Shown: positions 23,941-36,179, counted from the first letter of the stretch. The stretch: 64,000 bases of DNA from Rosa chinensis (GCF_002994745.2 NC_037090.1:20076001-20140000), one strand, 5' to 3'. Notes: a model not told the origin generated them from the sequence alone. A program made the numbers and translations.

Positions 23941-24263
23941 CATAGGGAGAATTTGAGTTTTTCTATTGGAACCTCTAAATTTACTCACTTGACCTCCTAT
24001 ACTTTTACACCTCCTATCAAATTTTCAAATACCAAATTTACTCACTAAACCTCACTAAAGTTCCTCAAATAACCTCACTCATATAATTTGCAAACTAAAT
24101 ATTATCTTTAAAATAAAAAACTTAGTCATTTCAATGATTTAATTACTCTATAAATCTTAATTACATATTCATTCCTTAATTAGACAACATAAATTTTTTT
24201 TTTCAATAAAAAAAATTAAACACAAGGTATTAAGTTTTAAAAATTAATTAGAGAATAAGAAAA

Positions 24264-27200
24264 GAGTGTTTCTATTGGGACCTCCAAATTTGCTCACTTG
24301 ACCTCACTCTATTATGAATTATTAAATTACATATATAACCTATAATAAAATGACAATTAAGGACAATAATTATATCAAAAATATATATTATATTTATTTT
24401 CTCTGGACTTTCTAATTCAATAATATTAGATTGTAGTTTTTATTATTTTTCTTATCTATTTTCATTTTCCAATTCACTTCATACTCATGAAAGCATTCAT
24501 GTATACCCTAATAGGGTCTGGATCAAGGGACACTATATTTTACACAATTTTTTACACCTCTTGTGAGCCATTAGATTTAAAACCTTTGGATGGTTTAGAT
24601 TTATTGTTTAAATGATGTCAACATAACACCAAGTGATGTGGAAAATGACATGGCATTATATATTTTCTTCAAATATAATTTTAAGATTAAACTTTTCTCT
24701 TAAAAGAAGAAACAAAATCAAAATTTAGGGAATATTGTTCTTATCAGAATCAAAGGAAAAAATATTAGCAGAAGAACAAGGACGTTGAACGCCATGCCGA
24801 CATAGGATTTAAAGATGAAATGATGCATAAAGATGAAGTTGTAACCTCTTATTTATGATTGTAGGTTTTAGAGTGGCAAATTGGTGTAGTCGTCTCTATT
24901 GGTAAGGATCATCAGTTTGTGCAGGAGGTTGTGGCCTGCTTTGTATTTTTGAATAGGAAAAGGAGTACACGTACGGTTCTGATAACATTTGCAATGAGTT
25001 TATATAAGCAATTCATTCTTTAAGAAGCCAAAAAAAAAGAAAAAGCAATTCATTCTTTCCAACGCTTTAAGATTATAACATTCCTAGACAGAACTTTGAG
25101 CTTGTCTCCAAGTTTATTGTCACCCTGGCTTTTGGATTGTTTCAGCAAACAAGCAAAAAGAAATTTCTGAGTGCAGTTTTGTTTTTAAGCTGGAAAACTC
25201 TATTGTATATATCAAGTATTCAAGTGACATTTGGACTTTTGATCCTTGCACTTTGGTGTTTAGGTTTTCATTTTATGATCATAATCGTTGTATTCAATTT
25301 TCGCAATTTGCGATTTGGTGTTAAAAAACAATTGTACGGGAAACTCAGTTGTCTTTCTTCAATCCTAGTATGGAATAAATGTTCTAGTTAAGTGAAACCA
25401 TAGAATTGGCATAACCTTTCATTCTCAAGGTTGGATAATGTTAAGCTCAATTAGTGAAAAGATAGAATTGGCCAAATCAGTAAGAGAAACATGGACCAAA
25501 ATTGGAATTGAGCTAAAAGAAAGCAATAGTTGCAAAATACAGTGGTGAACTAGAATTATTAAATATTAAGTTATTAACTGCCATTTTCCAAGTGAAACAA
25601 CGATGTTGGGTGGATTCCATAATTCTACCAGTCTCTATCGCTCCACACCCAAAACCCCTCTGAAATACTAAAACCCTATTATTCGTTATAGATAAGAAAC
25701 AGAACCCAGACATATCAAAAAGATTTCCGACAATGTATTCTTCACAAATACAAAGCAGGTCATGGCTTCCCTAAATTTTGATTTTGTTTTTTCTTTTAAG
25801 AGAAAAGTTTAATCTAATTATAATATTTGATGAAAATATATAATGCCATGTCATTTTTCACATCACTTGGTGTTGTGTTGACATCATTTAAACAATAAAT
25901 CAAGACCATCCAACGTTTTTAAATCTAATGGCTCACGAGAGGTGTAAAAAAATTGTGTAAAATATAGTGTCCCTTGATTTGGACCCTATTTAATAAGAAT
26001 TAAAATTATGATTAAGATCATGTGACATAAAAATGTATGATATACATGTTGAACTTATATAGATGAGGGAGAATAAAATAAATCATATTATGACCTAAAT
26101 CTAAGTCTACCCACTATATTGGCAAAAAAAAAAAGGAGCTAGCAATTAATAAAACTAAATAAATATTTAAATAATTAATCATGAGGTACAAAAAATAAAG
26201 AAAATAAAATAAACATTAAGAAAAAATGATTAATCTTTTTTTTTTTGTACAGCTAAAAAAAACCACATAATAGATCATGTTATTTTCTTGTTGATTAGAA
26301 ATTAATTTTTAAAACTCAATACCTTGTTGAATACAACGATTATGATCATAAAATGAAAACCTAAACACCAAAGTGCAAGGATCAAAAGTCCAAATGTCAC
26401 TTGAATACTTGATATATACAATAGAGTTTTCCAGCTTAAAAACAAAACTGCACTCAGAAATTTCTTTTTGGTTGTTTGCTAAAACAATCCAAAAGCCAGG
26501 GTGACAATAAACTTGGAGACAAGCTCAAAGTTCTGTCTAGGAATGTTATAATCTTAAAGCGTTGGAAAGAATGAATTGCTTTTTTTTTTTTTTTTGGCTT
26601 CTTAAAGAATGAATTGCTTATATAAACTCATTGCAAATGTTATCAGAACCGTACATGTACTCCTTTTCCTATTCAAAAATACAAAGCAGGCCACAGCCTC
26701 CTGCACAAACTGATGATCCTTACCAATAGAGACGACTACACCAATTTGCCACTCTAAAACCTACAATCATAAATAGGAGGTTACAACTTCATCTTTATCC
26801 ATCATTTCATCTTTAAATCCTATGTCGGCGTGGCGTTCGACGTCCTTGTTCTTCTGCTAGTTTTTTTTCCTTTGATTATGATAAGAACAGTATTCCCTAA
26901 ATTTTGATTTTGTTTTTTCTTTTAAGAGAAAAGTTTAATCTTATAATTATATTTGAAGAAAATATATAATGCCATGTCATTTTCCACATCACTTGGTGTT
27001 ATGTTGACATCATTTAAACAATAAATCTAAACCATCCAACGTTTTTAAATCTAATGGCTCACAAGAGGTGTAAAAAATTGTGTAAAATATAGTGTCCCTT
27101 GATCCGGACCCTATTAAATAAATATATATATATATGAATGCTTTAATGAGTATGTAGTGAAATTGAAAAATGAAAATAGATAAGGAAAATAATAAAGAAT

Positions 27201-27370
27201 GCAATCTAATATTATTGAATTGGAAAGTATATAGAAAATCAATATAACATTTTTTTGGATATAATTATTGTCCTTAATAGTCATTTTGTAGTAGGTTATA
27301 TATGTCATTTAATAATTCATAATAGAGTGAGGTCAAGTGAGCAGATTTGGAGGTCCTAATAGAAACACTC
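24264..27370. repeat. 3.1 kb foldback (large inverted repeat)
   Basis: The left arm 24264-25297 is the reverse complement of the right arm 26327-27370 along about 1.03 kb with high but imperfect identity; the loop is 25298-26326. Arms start GAGTGTTTCTATT(G/A)GGACC. Within each arm lies a boundary GGGTC(T/C)GGATCAAGGGAC (left 24514; right ends 27111). A third, internal copy of that terminal sequence (about 25770-25986) gives the left side its own pair of inverted repeats of about 220 bp (24514-25986). No transposase frame and no clear TSD were found. A transcript of this region would form a very long double-stranded RNA. Confidence 0.85.
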
Positions 27371-27509
27371 GAAGAATTTTAAGAACCGTGCATGAACTAT
27401 TGCCCACTGAGAATTAAGGTTATTATACTTTCAAAACTATCACATTAGTATATGACTTTACAAATCCGACACACTATTAGTACATGCCGTCAAATAACAC
27501 AGTTAATTC

Positions 27510-27510
<1 letters not shown>

Positions 27511-27549
<39 letters not shown>

Positions 27550-28200
27550 TTTCATTTTTCAAAGGGTAAATTAGTATTTCATATTATAAGGGTAATTACC
27601 AAACCGACTGAATACCAACAAATGTTTTAAGTTTGGTAAACCGACTTTTTGGTGACCGAGATCGATAAATCCGAAATTTAAAATTACCGAAAAAGTTGGT
27701 TTGGTTTTGGTAAATACCGAATCTACCGATGATATAAATATAATTAGCTTTATATACTATGGTTTTCAATACACATACATGTATATTAAGAAATAAACAT
27801 AAAAATTTTCATAATAGTATGAACATTACTACATATACTATATTAATAGTACATGTATTTTCAGTAACTTAGTCAAAGATGGTTAACTAACCTAGTTTTA
27901 TTGAAAATGACTCAAACTTGATGTCATATATACAAAAGAAAGCTATAATTAAGAGATGAGTACAAAGTTTACGACTATAAAATTGAAGAATCTAGTTTTG
28001 TTCGTTCTAATTTTAGTTACAAAGAATTAGTTATTCTAAAGTTGGTAATACCAAAAACCGAAATACTGAATTTGGTAGTTATGATTAAAAACCGAAAATT
28101 TTGGTTGGTAATTGGTATCTCAATTTTGAAACCGAAAGTTTTGGTTTTGAAGTTGGTAATACCTATAACCGATTCGAACCTACCGAGTGACAGCCCTACT
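27511..28200. repeat. TA/T microsatellite and ACCGA-rich repeat
   Basis: 27511-27552 is a (TA)n tract followed by a long T run. 27590-28198 is rich in ACCGAAA/TTTGGTAAT strings in both orientations and ends GAGTGACAGCCCTA, which as TAGGGCTGTCACTC resembles a hAT-type terminus. The other end was not identified. Confidence 0.45.
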
Positions 28201-28335
28201 AAATATCATTCTTAAAATAGGTAATCAATCATGACATACAACAAAAAAAGCCAATAGGAATTAAATTTCTAGAAATTGAAAGTCATCTTATATTCTTTGA
28301 ACATTTTATGTTAGGTGTGTAACTAATATAAACCA

Positions 28336-28530
28336 TTAGGAATGACAATAGGGCGGGTTAGGGATGAGGATCACAATATCATTATCATCTCCAGAGTCAT
28401 TCTCCACCCCCAACCCCGTCTCAATCCCCAATAAAAATATATTGAGGATTCCTCGTCTCCATCCCCATCCCCACTAGGGACTAAGCCTCCAAACCCGCCC
28501 AAAACCAATATTGCATGATTCTAGCAATAT
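28336..28530. repeat. hAT-like MITE fragment
   Basis: GGAATGACAATAGGGCGGG followed by CCCCATCCCCACTAG-type low-complexity sequence resembles the end of non-autonomous hAT elements. Only one end is seen. Confidence 0.35.
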
Positions 28531-29547
28531 TAAATTATTAATAACAATATTGAGGTTAGGGATTACAAAACTCACAATTAACAGTTAAAATATATTTTAA
28601 CTGAACGGCAGAGATTTTTCCATACACCAGGTGTGTAGCAAACTTTCCCAGGATTTGGGAGTAATGAAGCGTTCTCACATTGGCCAAAAAGAAAAGAAGA
28701 AAAAAAACAGGAGCGTTCTCACTTCCCAGACAATATGAAGTGAAGTAGGTAAAAGAGATAAAATTCGGAGCAATCCAGCAAATGCACACGTGGGAAAAAA
28801 AATTCACATGCCGTACATGTGAGTAGTTGGTTGAATAAATGAGCTATCCCTACATAAGAATCTTCGCCTGTGACACATTGAGAATTTACATGCAAGTCGC
28901 AATAATTTATTAAAATGTTTTCTGGGTGCAAGTAGTAGCAACCCATTCTGAAAGAGGTGCTGGACACGCTGCAATATTGCATGATTGGTTTTGTGTAGTT
29001 TCTTATTTACGCTTCGAGCTATGTTATGCTGAAGCCCATGTATAGGGGCTTGAATTTGAAATGAAGTTTCAAAGCAGAAACAAGTTTAACAAATCTAACA
29101 TAAAATGGAATAATTTGCACAGTGAGGGCCAACTCAAATTAAAAATTCTGTGAGAGCCAACTTCAGATCAAATAATTTGCACAGTGATGACTGATGAGGG
29201 CCAACTACAAAAAAATACTCGGCACAGTGAGGGCCAACTCTAAATCAAATGATTTGCAAATGCAAACACGAATCCATCTCAAAATCCAATAATTTTCATG
29301 ATTGTAGATTGGAAATGTTATCTTTTTACTATGCGTCAGGTAATGGGAGAGATGGGCCTAAATAATGGCACTTATTTAGTACTGTTTATTCTTTTCCCCC
29401 TGTTAGCTACCGTACCCCTTGTTCTAAATGGAGGTATATGTCCTTATATTAAAAAGGATTTTTACGTCGTTTTGTTATAAAGGTGAGGTGCATAGCTGTA
29501 CTACGGTAAAAATATCTGCCAAACTCGTAGACATGGATAGAGTCCCC
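28531..29547 (+). promoter_or_regulatory. Upstream region of the terpene synthase
   Basis: No gene is seen; frames at 28556-28982 and 29298-29480 lack domains. A G-box CACGTG lies at 28787-28792, about 0.85 kb before the ATG. 29118-29250 holds several direct repeats of GCACAGTGAGGGCCAACT and variants, separated by AATCAAATAATTTG-like spacers. G-boxes are known targets of bHLH factors such as MYC2 in terpene synthase promoters. Relevance here is inference. Confidence 0.5.
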
Positions 29548-29555
29548 TATAAATA
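29548..29555 (+). promoter_or_regulatory. TATA box of the terpene synthase
   Basis: TATAAATA about 95 bases before the ATG, giving an expected transcription start near 29578 and a 5' UTR of about 65 nt. Confidence 0.8.
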
Positions 29556-29642
29556 AATGGTCGTAAAAGCAATGTTCTTCATACTTACACACAAGCTCTC
29601 ATCATAATCCTATAGCTGCTCCAAAAGTACAGCCAACTAACC

Positions 29643-32048
29643 ATGCCTGTCCAAATTATTCCAGCAGCTGCATCCCAGATCAATGCTATGCCAGAAGTTG
29701 TTCGGCGCACAGCAAATTTTAAACCTAGCGTTTGGGGAGATCGGTTTGCTAACTATGCTGAAGACATTGTATGTATAAGTTTTATTACTACAACATACAT
29801 ATATACACACGTTTTGCTGATCATTTAAACTGTTTTAATTGCAGGTAACTCAAGCTCATATGCAAAAACAAGTTGAGGAGCTGAAACAAGTAGTGAGGAA
29901 GGAAGTATTCACTGATGCTGCTGATGATTTTTCACATCAGCTGAAGCTAATTGATGCAATCCAGCGCCTTGGTGTGGCTTACCATTTTGAAACTGAAATA
30001 GAACAAGCCCTGGAACGTATACATGCTACCTATCAAGATATTAATGATGATGATGGTGATCTGTACAATGTTGCTCTTCGTTTTCGACTACTCAGACGAC
30101 ATGGATATAATGTTTCCTGCGGTAGGTCAAGTAGCCTTTTTTTTTTTTTTTGGCAAAGAGTCGGTTAAGTAGTCAAGGTATCGTATATTTTAATTCTTAT
30201 ACGTACATATATGTGTGTCCATCAATTTTGAACCATATATGTACTTAATTACGCAGATGTATTCAACAAATTCAAAGATGTTAATGGTGACTTCAAGGAA
30301 AGCTTAGTTACTGATGTTTCTGGTATGCTAAGCTTCTATGAGGCAGCCCATCTAATGGTGCATGGAGAAAAATTACTAGAAGAGGCTCTCGTTTTTACCA
30401 CCACTCATCTCGAGACTGCAACAACTTTAACCGGTGCAAGCTCTCTGCTGAAAGAACAAATAACTGAAGCCCTAGAGAGACCTCTACTAAAAACTGTGGA
30501 GAGGTTAGGTGCTCGGCGTTACATGTCAATATACCAAGATGAAGCTTCACACAATAAAGAGTTACTGAAACTTGCCAAGTTAGATTTCAATGTTGTTCAG
30601 TGTTTACACAAAAAGGAACTCAGTGACATTATAAGGTAAATTTAAGCCACCGATCTTATAGTTAGTTATATATGTATACAAGATAAGTTATAACCTTCTA
30701 ATATTGTTCTATATATACTAGATGGTATAAGGAACTAGACTTTGCAAGGAAGATGCCTTTTGCTCGAGATAGGCTCGTGGAATTGTTCTTTTGGATTATG
30801 GGAATATATTTTGAACCCCAATACGTGTTCGGGAGAAACATTCTGACGAAGCTGATTGAGATAGTAACAGTAATGGATGATATGTATGATGCATTCGGTA
30901 CATTTGAAGAACTCGTCATCTTAACTGAAGCAATTGAGAGGTCTAAAATAAACAAACCGTTACCTTTTCATTTACTCCTGATTCAATTTTGGCATAATAT
31001 CTTTAACAGTATATGCTAACATGAATATGGAAATATTTTAAACAACTTTCAGGTGGGATGCTAGTTGCGTCGATCAACTGCCAGACTATATGCAACCATT
31101 TTATCTAACACTTCTGGATGTTGTCAATGAAGTTGGGGAGGAACTGATAAAGCAAGGAAGATCATACCGACTTTACTATGTGAAAGAAATTGTATGCCAA
31201 AGCATGAAAATTAAGCTTTAGTACTGCTCTCAATATTTATAGTATGGATATTCACAATATGCATTAACCAATGACACATAAATTAGATCAGCTCCATGTT
31301 GTGATAGATTAATTCTATGTAATGGTAGTCTGGTAGATTAGTCTACCACTACATGGAGTACATGAATTATTATATTTGTTTAACATATATATGATCGATG
31401 CATCGATATATATTTGTCCATGCAGCTGAAGAATCAAGCCCGGCTCTACATTGTTGAGGCCAGATGGTTCCACGAAGGATGCACCCCAAGAATGGATGAG
31501 TATATGCGTGTTGCGGCAACTTCTGTCGGTAACACCATGCTTTCAGTGGTATCTTTAGTAGGCATGGGAGACATTATAACAAAAGAGACATTTGAGTGGT
31601 TGACCAATGATCCTAAGATTCTTAGAGCTTCGAATACCATATTTAGGCTGATGGATGACATTGCTGGGCACAAGGTATTCCTACGTTAAATGTGAGCTGC
31701 AATTGAATGCTATAGTATATATTTTTGGAATTAACATTTGATTTGGTTTTGCAGTTTGAGAAAGAGAGAGGGCATGTTGCTTCTAGTATCGATTGCTACA
31801 TGAATGAATATGGGGTCTCAGAGCAAGAGACAATTGATGTCTTTAACGAACGAATTGTGGATTCGTGGAAGGATATAAACGAAGAGTTTCTGAGACCCAC
31901 TGCTGCGCCAGTGCCTGTGCTTAATCGTGTTCTTAACCTAACTCGAGTGATTGATCTCCTTTACAAAAAGGGAGATGCCTTCACGCATGTTGGAAAACTG
32001 ATGAAAGACACTATTGCTTCACTGTTTATTGATCCGGTGCCACTCTGA
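29643..32048 (+). CDS. TPS: Terpene synthase, TPS-a type, 7 exons
   Basis: 560 residues from exons 29643-29768, 29845-30121, 30257-30635, 30722-30940, 31053-31191, 31426-31674 and 31755-32048. All introns are GT-AG and all joins keep frame. Seven exons and this length are the standard angiosperm TPS-a pattern. The family ionises farnesyl (or geranyl) diphosphate with Mg2+ to cyclic terpenes. Visible motifs are RR-x8-W (R21, R22, W31), RDR (276-278), DDMYD (313-317, the DDxxD motif) and the NSE/DTE-type site 457-465, where D457 and E465 are kept but the middle Ser/Thr is Gly461. Only about 20 residues precede RR, so there is no plastid transit peptide: a cytosolic sesquiterpene synthase is expected. 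The product cannot be told from sequence. No frame defect is visible. The gene stands alone, with an old LINE starting about 330 bp downstream. Confidence 0.95.
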
Positions 32049-32261
32049 ATTTGGATCAGTCATGATTCAATCTCCTAGCCTATTTTATTGAATGTATCTT
32101 TAAAAATAAGACGATGGACCTCGATCAATTGGTGCTTCAGTGTTCCACGTACTGGGGTGCTCTCCTTTTCAGAAGAGGAAAATGATTGTTGGGTTTGCTA
32201 AGTTTAATTGTTTGAATGTCTAGCTCGTAACTTATGTTGTCTATGTTTCAAGTTCAGCTAT

Positions 32262-32267
32262 AATAAA
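32262..32267 (+). terminator. Poly(A) signal of the terpene synthase
   Basis: AATAAA about 215 bases after the stop codon, followed by AT-rich sequence. An earlier ATAAGA-like signal near 32106 is also possible. Confidence 0.5.
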
Positions 32268-32377
32268 GATTTTTATATTTTTAAAATTAAAATAAAGAAT
32301 TTTTAGTGTACATATATGTGATAATTTTAATAAAAAAATTTATTATTCAAAAGAGAAGTTTTTAATACATCCTTTAG

Positions 32378-32498
32378 TGTTGCGGTGTTGGAAAGGGCCA
32401 GCTTTTATTCGAAATTGGACCCGGGTATGTGGAATGATTTTTCCTCCTTTCTTGATTATGCTATTCAAGTTCTGTCAGTGGATGAAGTTAAACTCTTG
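32378..32498 (+). pseudogene. Plus-strand LINE ORF2, piece 1
   Basis: An open stretch of about 40 codons contains 'DPGMWNDFSSFLDYAI' and 'VDEVKLLV'. This is the linker between the zf-RVT domain and RNase H of plant LINE ORF2. It breaks at the insertion of the minus-strand LINE and continues in sense at about 35916. The upstream part of ORF2 is absent. Confidence 0.75.
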
Positions 32499-33963
32499 GT
32501 TGTTTTTTTGATGTAAAGAGTTTGGAACCCCGCCTAGCTGGGAGGCTCAGCCCCACGCCCGGTTCCATTAATTTTATTAAAAGTAGAATTTTGCATCGGG
32601 GGGGGGGGGGGGACATAAAACCTGAACCCCGAGCTACAGAAAAACAGTGACAATAATCCTCGTAGAGAACATCCTGAATAATAGCAGGAGTCTCATCTAA
32701 CCAAACATCATCAATAGTAACAACACTAGCAAGGTGGGCAAGTCTATCTGCAACACCATTTGCTTCCCGGTAGGTATGTAGAATTCTAACTGATTGAAAA
32801 GAAGAAAAGTACTCTTTACAATGATCTAAAATTCTACTTACCTTCAATAGATTCTCCTCCTCACTTTTAAGCGCAGCAATCAGAGTGGTCGAATCGCTCT
32901 CAATATTTATGTCTGCCCAACCTTGGTGAATACCAAGAAGAAGACCAGCTCTACACGCCTCTGTCTCCATACTAAGGGCTGAGTGTGCATGTAAAAAAGG
33001 TCTAGCCATGGCCGCGATCCCCCTACCCTCATGATCTCTGACAACTACACCAATACTTCCACAACCATCGTTCACACGGAAAGCCCCATTAATGTTGATT
33101 TTCAGTCTGCCGCTAAGTGGGTTCTGCCACTTAGTTAAAGGCCTTTTTCCTTGCTTTCCAGCTCTACAATTAACCCTCTGATACTCCTCTAACTGTCTGC
33201 TACACCATTGAATCATGCACAAAGGTCGACAAACACCATCATTCCAAACCAGGTTGTTCATTTCCGTCCACACAGTCCATAATGCCATAAAAAAATAATT
33301 CACATGTTCCTCTGCCATACCATCAATTTGGTCAAAGATCCAATCTCTCATACAACTCCCAGATTGCTCCATTGTCATTAGCTTCAATGGCCCACACATC
33401 CAAAACCCACTAAGAGCACCACACTTAAAAAACAAATGCATGCTGGTCTCTTCTACTTTATTACAAAAAACACATTTATAATTAGGTAAAACAACTCTAC
33501 GTGATTTTAAGGCTGACCTTGTAGGAAGAATATCACGTAGAAGCCTCCATATGAAGACCCGAACTTTGGGTGGGACAGCAGCCTGCCAAATCTTATTCGA
33601 ATAACCTCGGAGAGCACATTCATTCTTGCTTGATGATGCTACTGATCTTGCAGCAACCTCCATAGAATTCAGAAACACGTAATAACCACTTCTGACACTA
33701 TACTGGCCTTTCTTATCAAAATGCCAAACATAACGATCATTGGCATTACGAAGGCTCAGAGGGATAGCAGCAATCCTTCTTACCTCTTCCTCCGTGAATA
33801 GCTCCCTCAGCAAATCACACATCCATTCTTTATTTTCTTCGTCAATGAGGGCAGCCACTGTCCACTCTTCAGTCCCTTCCATAATTGGTGAAAAGGGTTT
33901 AAACGAGTATGGCAAGGGCACCCATGGATCCCTCCATAGCGAGATATTTAATCTGTTTCCCAC
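32488..33963 (-). pseudogene. LINE ORF2 zf-RVT and RNase H part
   Basis: A 491-codon open stretch. The first third holds the zf-RVT motif ('CVFCNKVEETSMHLFFKC', about residues 165-182). The second half is the RNase H-like domain. Three catalytic acids are recognisable: the Glu in 'METEAC', the Asp in 'IESDSTT' and the Asp in 'GVADRLAHL'. The first one, usually Asp in an 'N-DGA' motif, is Asn here ('ININGAF'). The frame ends inside the 3' UTR. RNase H activity would probably be lost. Confidence 0.85.
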
Positions 33964-35922
33964 TTGAATCCGAAGGCCTTTCTATAGCACCAACCTGCCA
34001 GACATGATGCTACGCCAAGTGTAAGACGCTCCTCCCTTCAAAACAGCTTCCATGAAGGAGCATTGAGGATAATATTTAGCTTTTAGGAGGCGAGCAATGA
34101 GAGAGTCCGGTTTGTGTATGAGTCTCCAATCTTGTTTTGCCAATAACGCCAAATTGAAATAATGCATATTCCGGAATCCCACACCTCCTTCATTTTTAGG
34201 GCGACACAACTTATCCCAAGAAAGCCAATGAATTTTCTTGCTATCATTCGAATCTCCCCACCAAAATCTAGCCATGAGTTGATGCATTCCATCACACAAA
34301 TGTTTCGGTAATTCAAAACATCCCATAACATACGAGGGAATTGCTTGAGCCACAGCTTTTATTAATACTTCCTTTCCTGCAACACTCAAAGTTTTCTCCC
34401 TCCAGCCTTGAGTTCTGGCACGAATTTTTTCATTCAAAAACCCAAAGGCCTCTTCTTTAGAATAACTAATCTCCGTTGGAAGCCCCAAATATTTATCATG
34501 CTTCTCCAACCTTGTAACACCCATTGCTGCAGCTAACTCCTCCTGAACATTGAGTGCAACGTTTTTACTAAATGATATACAACTCTTCTGGTAGTTTACC
34601 TGTTGTCTCGAGGCGAGCTCATACTCCTGCAGAATTCCTTTCAACGCAACACAATCTGCCATTTCAGCTTTGAGGAAGATAAGTGAGTCGTCGGCGAAGA
34701 AAAGATGGCTTATACTTGGGGCACCGACACAAATCTCTATTCCATGCAGCAAGTCAGCCCGCTCTGCTTGCATAATCATCCTGGATAGGGCCTCCGCACA
34801 AATAAGAAACAAATATGGGGAAATAGAATCTCCCTGCCTCAGGCCTCTAGAAGGAACAACTTTCCCCCTAGGTTCACCATTAACAATAAAAGAATAGCTC
34901 ACCGTACGCACACAACACATGATCCACTGCACCCACTCCCTACAAAATCCCTATTGCATCATCACTGCCCCTAGAAACCCCCATTCCACCCTATCATACG
35001 CCTTGCTCATATCCAACTTCAAAGCACAATACCCTTTCTTCCCACTGCGACGGCTCTTTAGACAATGTGAAATCTCAAAAGCAGCCAATGCATTATCCGA
35101 AATTAAACGCCCAGGCACAAATGCGCTCTGAAATGGAGAGATTAGAGAATCAAGCAAGGGCTTCAAACGATTTGCTAAGACTTTCGACCCAATTTTGTAG
35201 AGCACATTGCATAGACTAAAGGGCGAAGCTGAGACATATGTTGTGGTGCTTCCACTTTCGGAATTAACGTAACCAAAGTGGAATTAATTGTCCTCAAATG
35301 CTCTTCTGATCCCACCATTAATCTTACAGCCCTTACCACATCCCTGCCAACAAGATCCCAGAACGTTTGATAAAAAGAAGGCGAAAAACCATCTGGGCCC
35401 GGTGCCTTTGAAGGGTGCATGGCCATTAATGCATCGTAAATCTCCGTCTCTTCCAACTCCCTTGTCAAATGAACATTGTCTGCATGTGAAACCAACATAG
35501 GGAATGTATCTAGAATGATCTGGAAATTTGCATGGGAGTTGACGTGAATAGTTTTTTAAAGTATGAAAGCACAATATTCTCCAAAGCATTATCATCTGTA
35601 CACCACACCCCATCACTATCAAACAGCCCCACAATTGTATTTTTCTTTTTTCTATTGCCAGCTCTCTGGTGGAAAAACCTTGTGTTCATGTCACCATTAG
35701 TTAACCAGAACACCTTTGCTCTCTGTCTCCAAAAGTCATGCTCTCTCCTAAGAAGACCATTCAACTTAGCTTCAAGTACCAATCTCTTTGCAACAGGAGG
35801 CGCCGATGGTGACACATCAAAAAATGAGGAGAGCTGTGCTCTCGTCGTCTCAATCTCCTGCTTTAAATTACCGAACAAAGACTTACTCCACGTCTCCAAT
35901 GCTACTAGGGTAGTTTGCAATT
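32500..35922 (-). mobile_element. 5'-truncated LINE (L1-like)
   Basis: A minus-strand non-LTR element that lost its 5' part, including the endonuclease. It starts in the region just before the RT domain (near 35920), runs through RT, zf-RVT and RNase H, and ends at a short A tail (plus T7, about 32500-32507). Its 3' UTR holds a G15-class homopolymer (plus, about 32599-32613). It is inserted in an older plus-strand LINE, whose frame stops at 32498 and resumes near 35916. Damage is modest: two frameshifts (near 35510 and 35210) and two TAG stops (34951-34953 and 33982-33984), so it is younger than its host LINE. No convincing TSD was seen. Confidence 0.85.
33982..35920 (-). pseudogene. LINE ORF2 reverse transcriptase region
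   Basis: In order on the minus strand: the pre-RT helix region with 'WSKSLFGNLKQEI' and 'FFHQRAGNRKK' (35920-35510); 'MHPSKAPGPDGFSPSFYQ' (35498-35215); '[20 protein letters not shown]' and '[14 protein letters not shown]' (35205-34951); 'GLRQGDSISPYLFLICAE' and the catalytic 'FFADDSLIF' (34932-33982). These are the RT fingers, palm and active-site motifs of plant L1-like elements. The pieces 35205-34951, 34932-33982 and the next frame share one reading frame and are separated only by single TAG codons, plausibly from CAG. Changes upstream are true frameshifts. Confidence 0.85.
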
Positions 35923-36179
35923 TGTTCCATAAAATGGTTGTTATGATGTGGAATAATTGGAAAGAAAGGAACTTGATAGTGCATGGTGGTCAACCTAGAC
36001 CTGCTTTGATCACTTATGAGCAACGTTATTTTATTTGGAATAACTTGCTTGCGGTGCAAGTACGAGAGCAGGAATTGGTAGGTGTGGTACAACGTACGTC
36101 TAATCCCATTGTTCAGGCTAGGTGGTCTCCTCCATCTCAAGGTATGATAAACTTAATTGTGATGCATCTGTCTTTGATA
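35916..36179 (+). pseudogene. Plus-strand LINE ORF2, piece 2
   Basis: It continues piece 1 with 'MMWNNWKERNLIVHGG' and 'ARWSPPSQGM', then after a one-base shift near 36147 with 'KLNCDASVFD', the start of RNase H with its first catalytic Asp. It is interrupted at 36180 by a MULE, inside the codons for Phe-Asp. Confidence 0.8.

Noticed and set aside
23942..28198. The whole stretch as one giant hAT insertion
   Set aside because: The right end resembles a hAT terminus, but no matching left TIR or exact 8-bp TSD was found.
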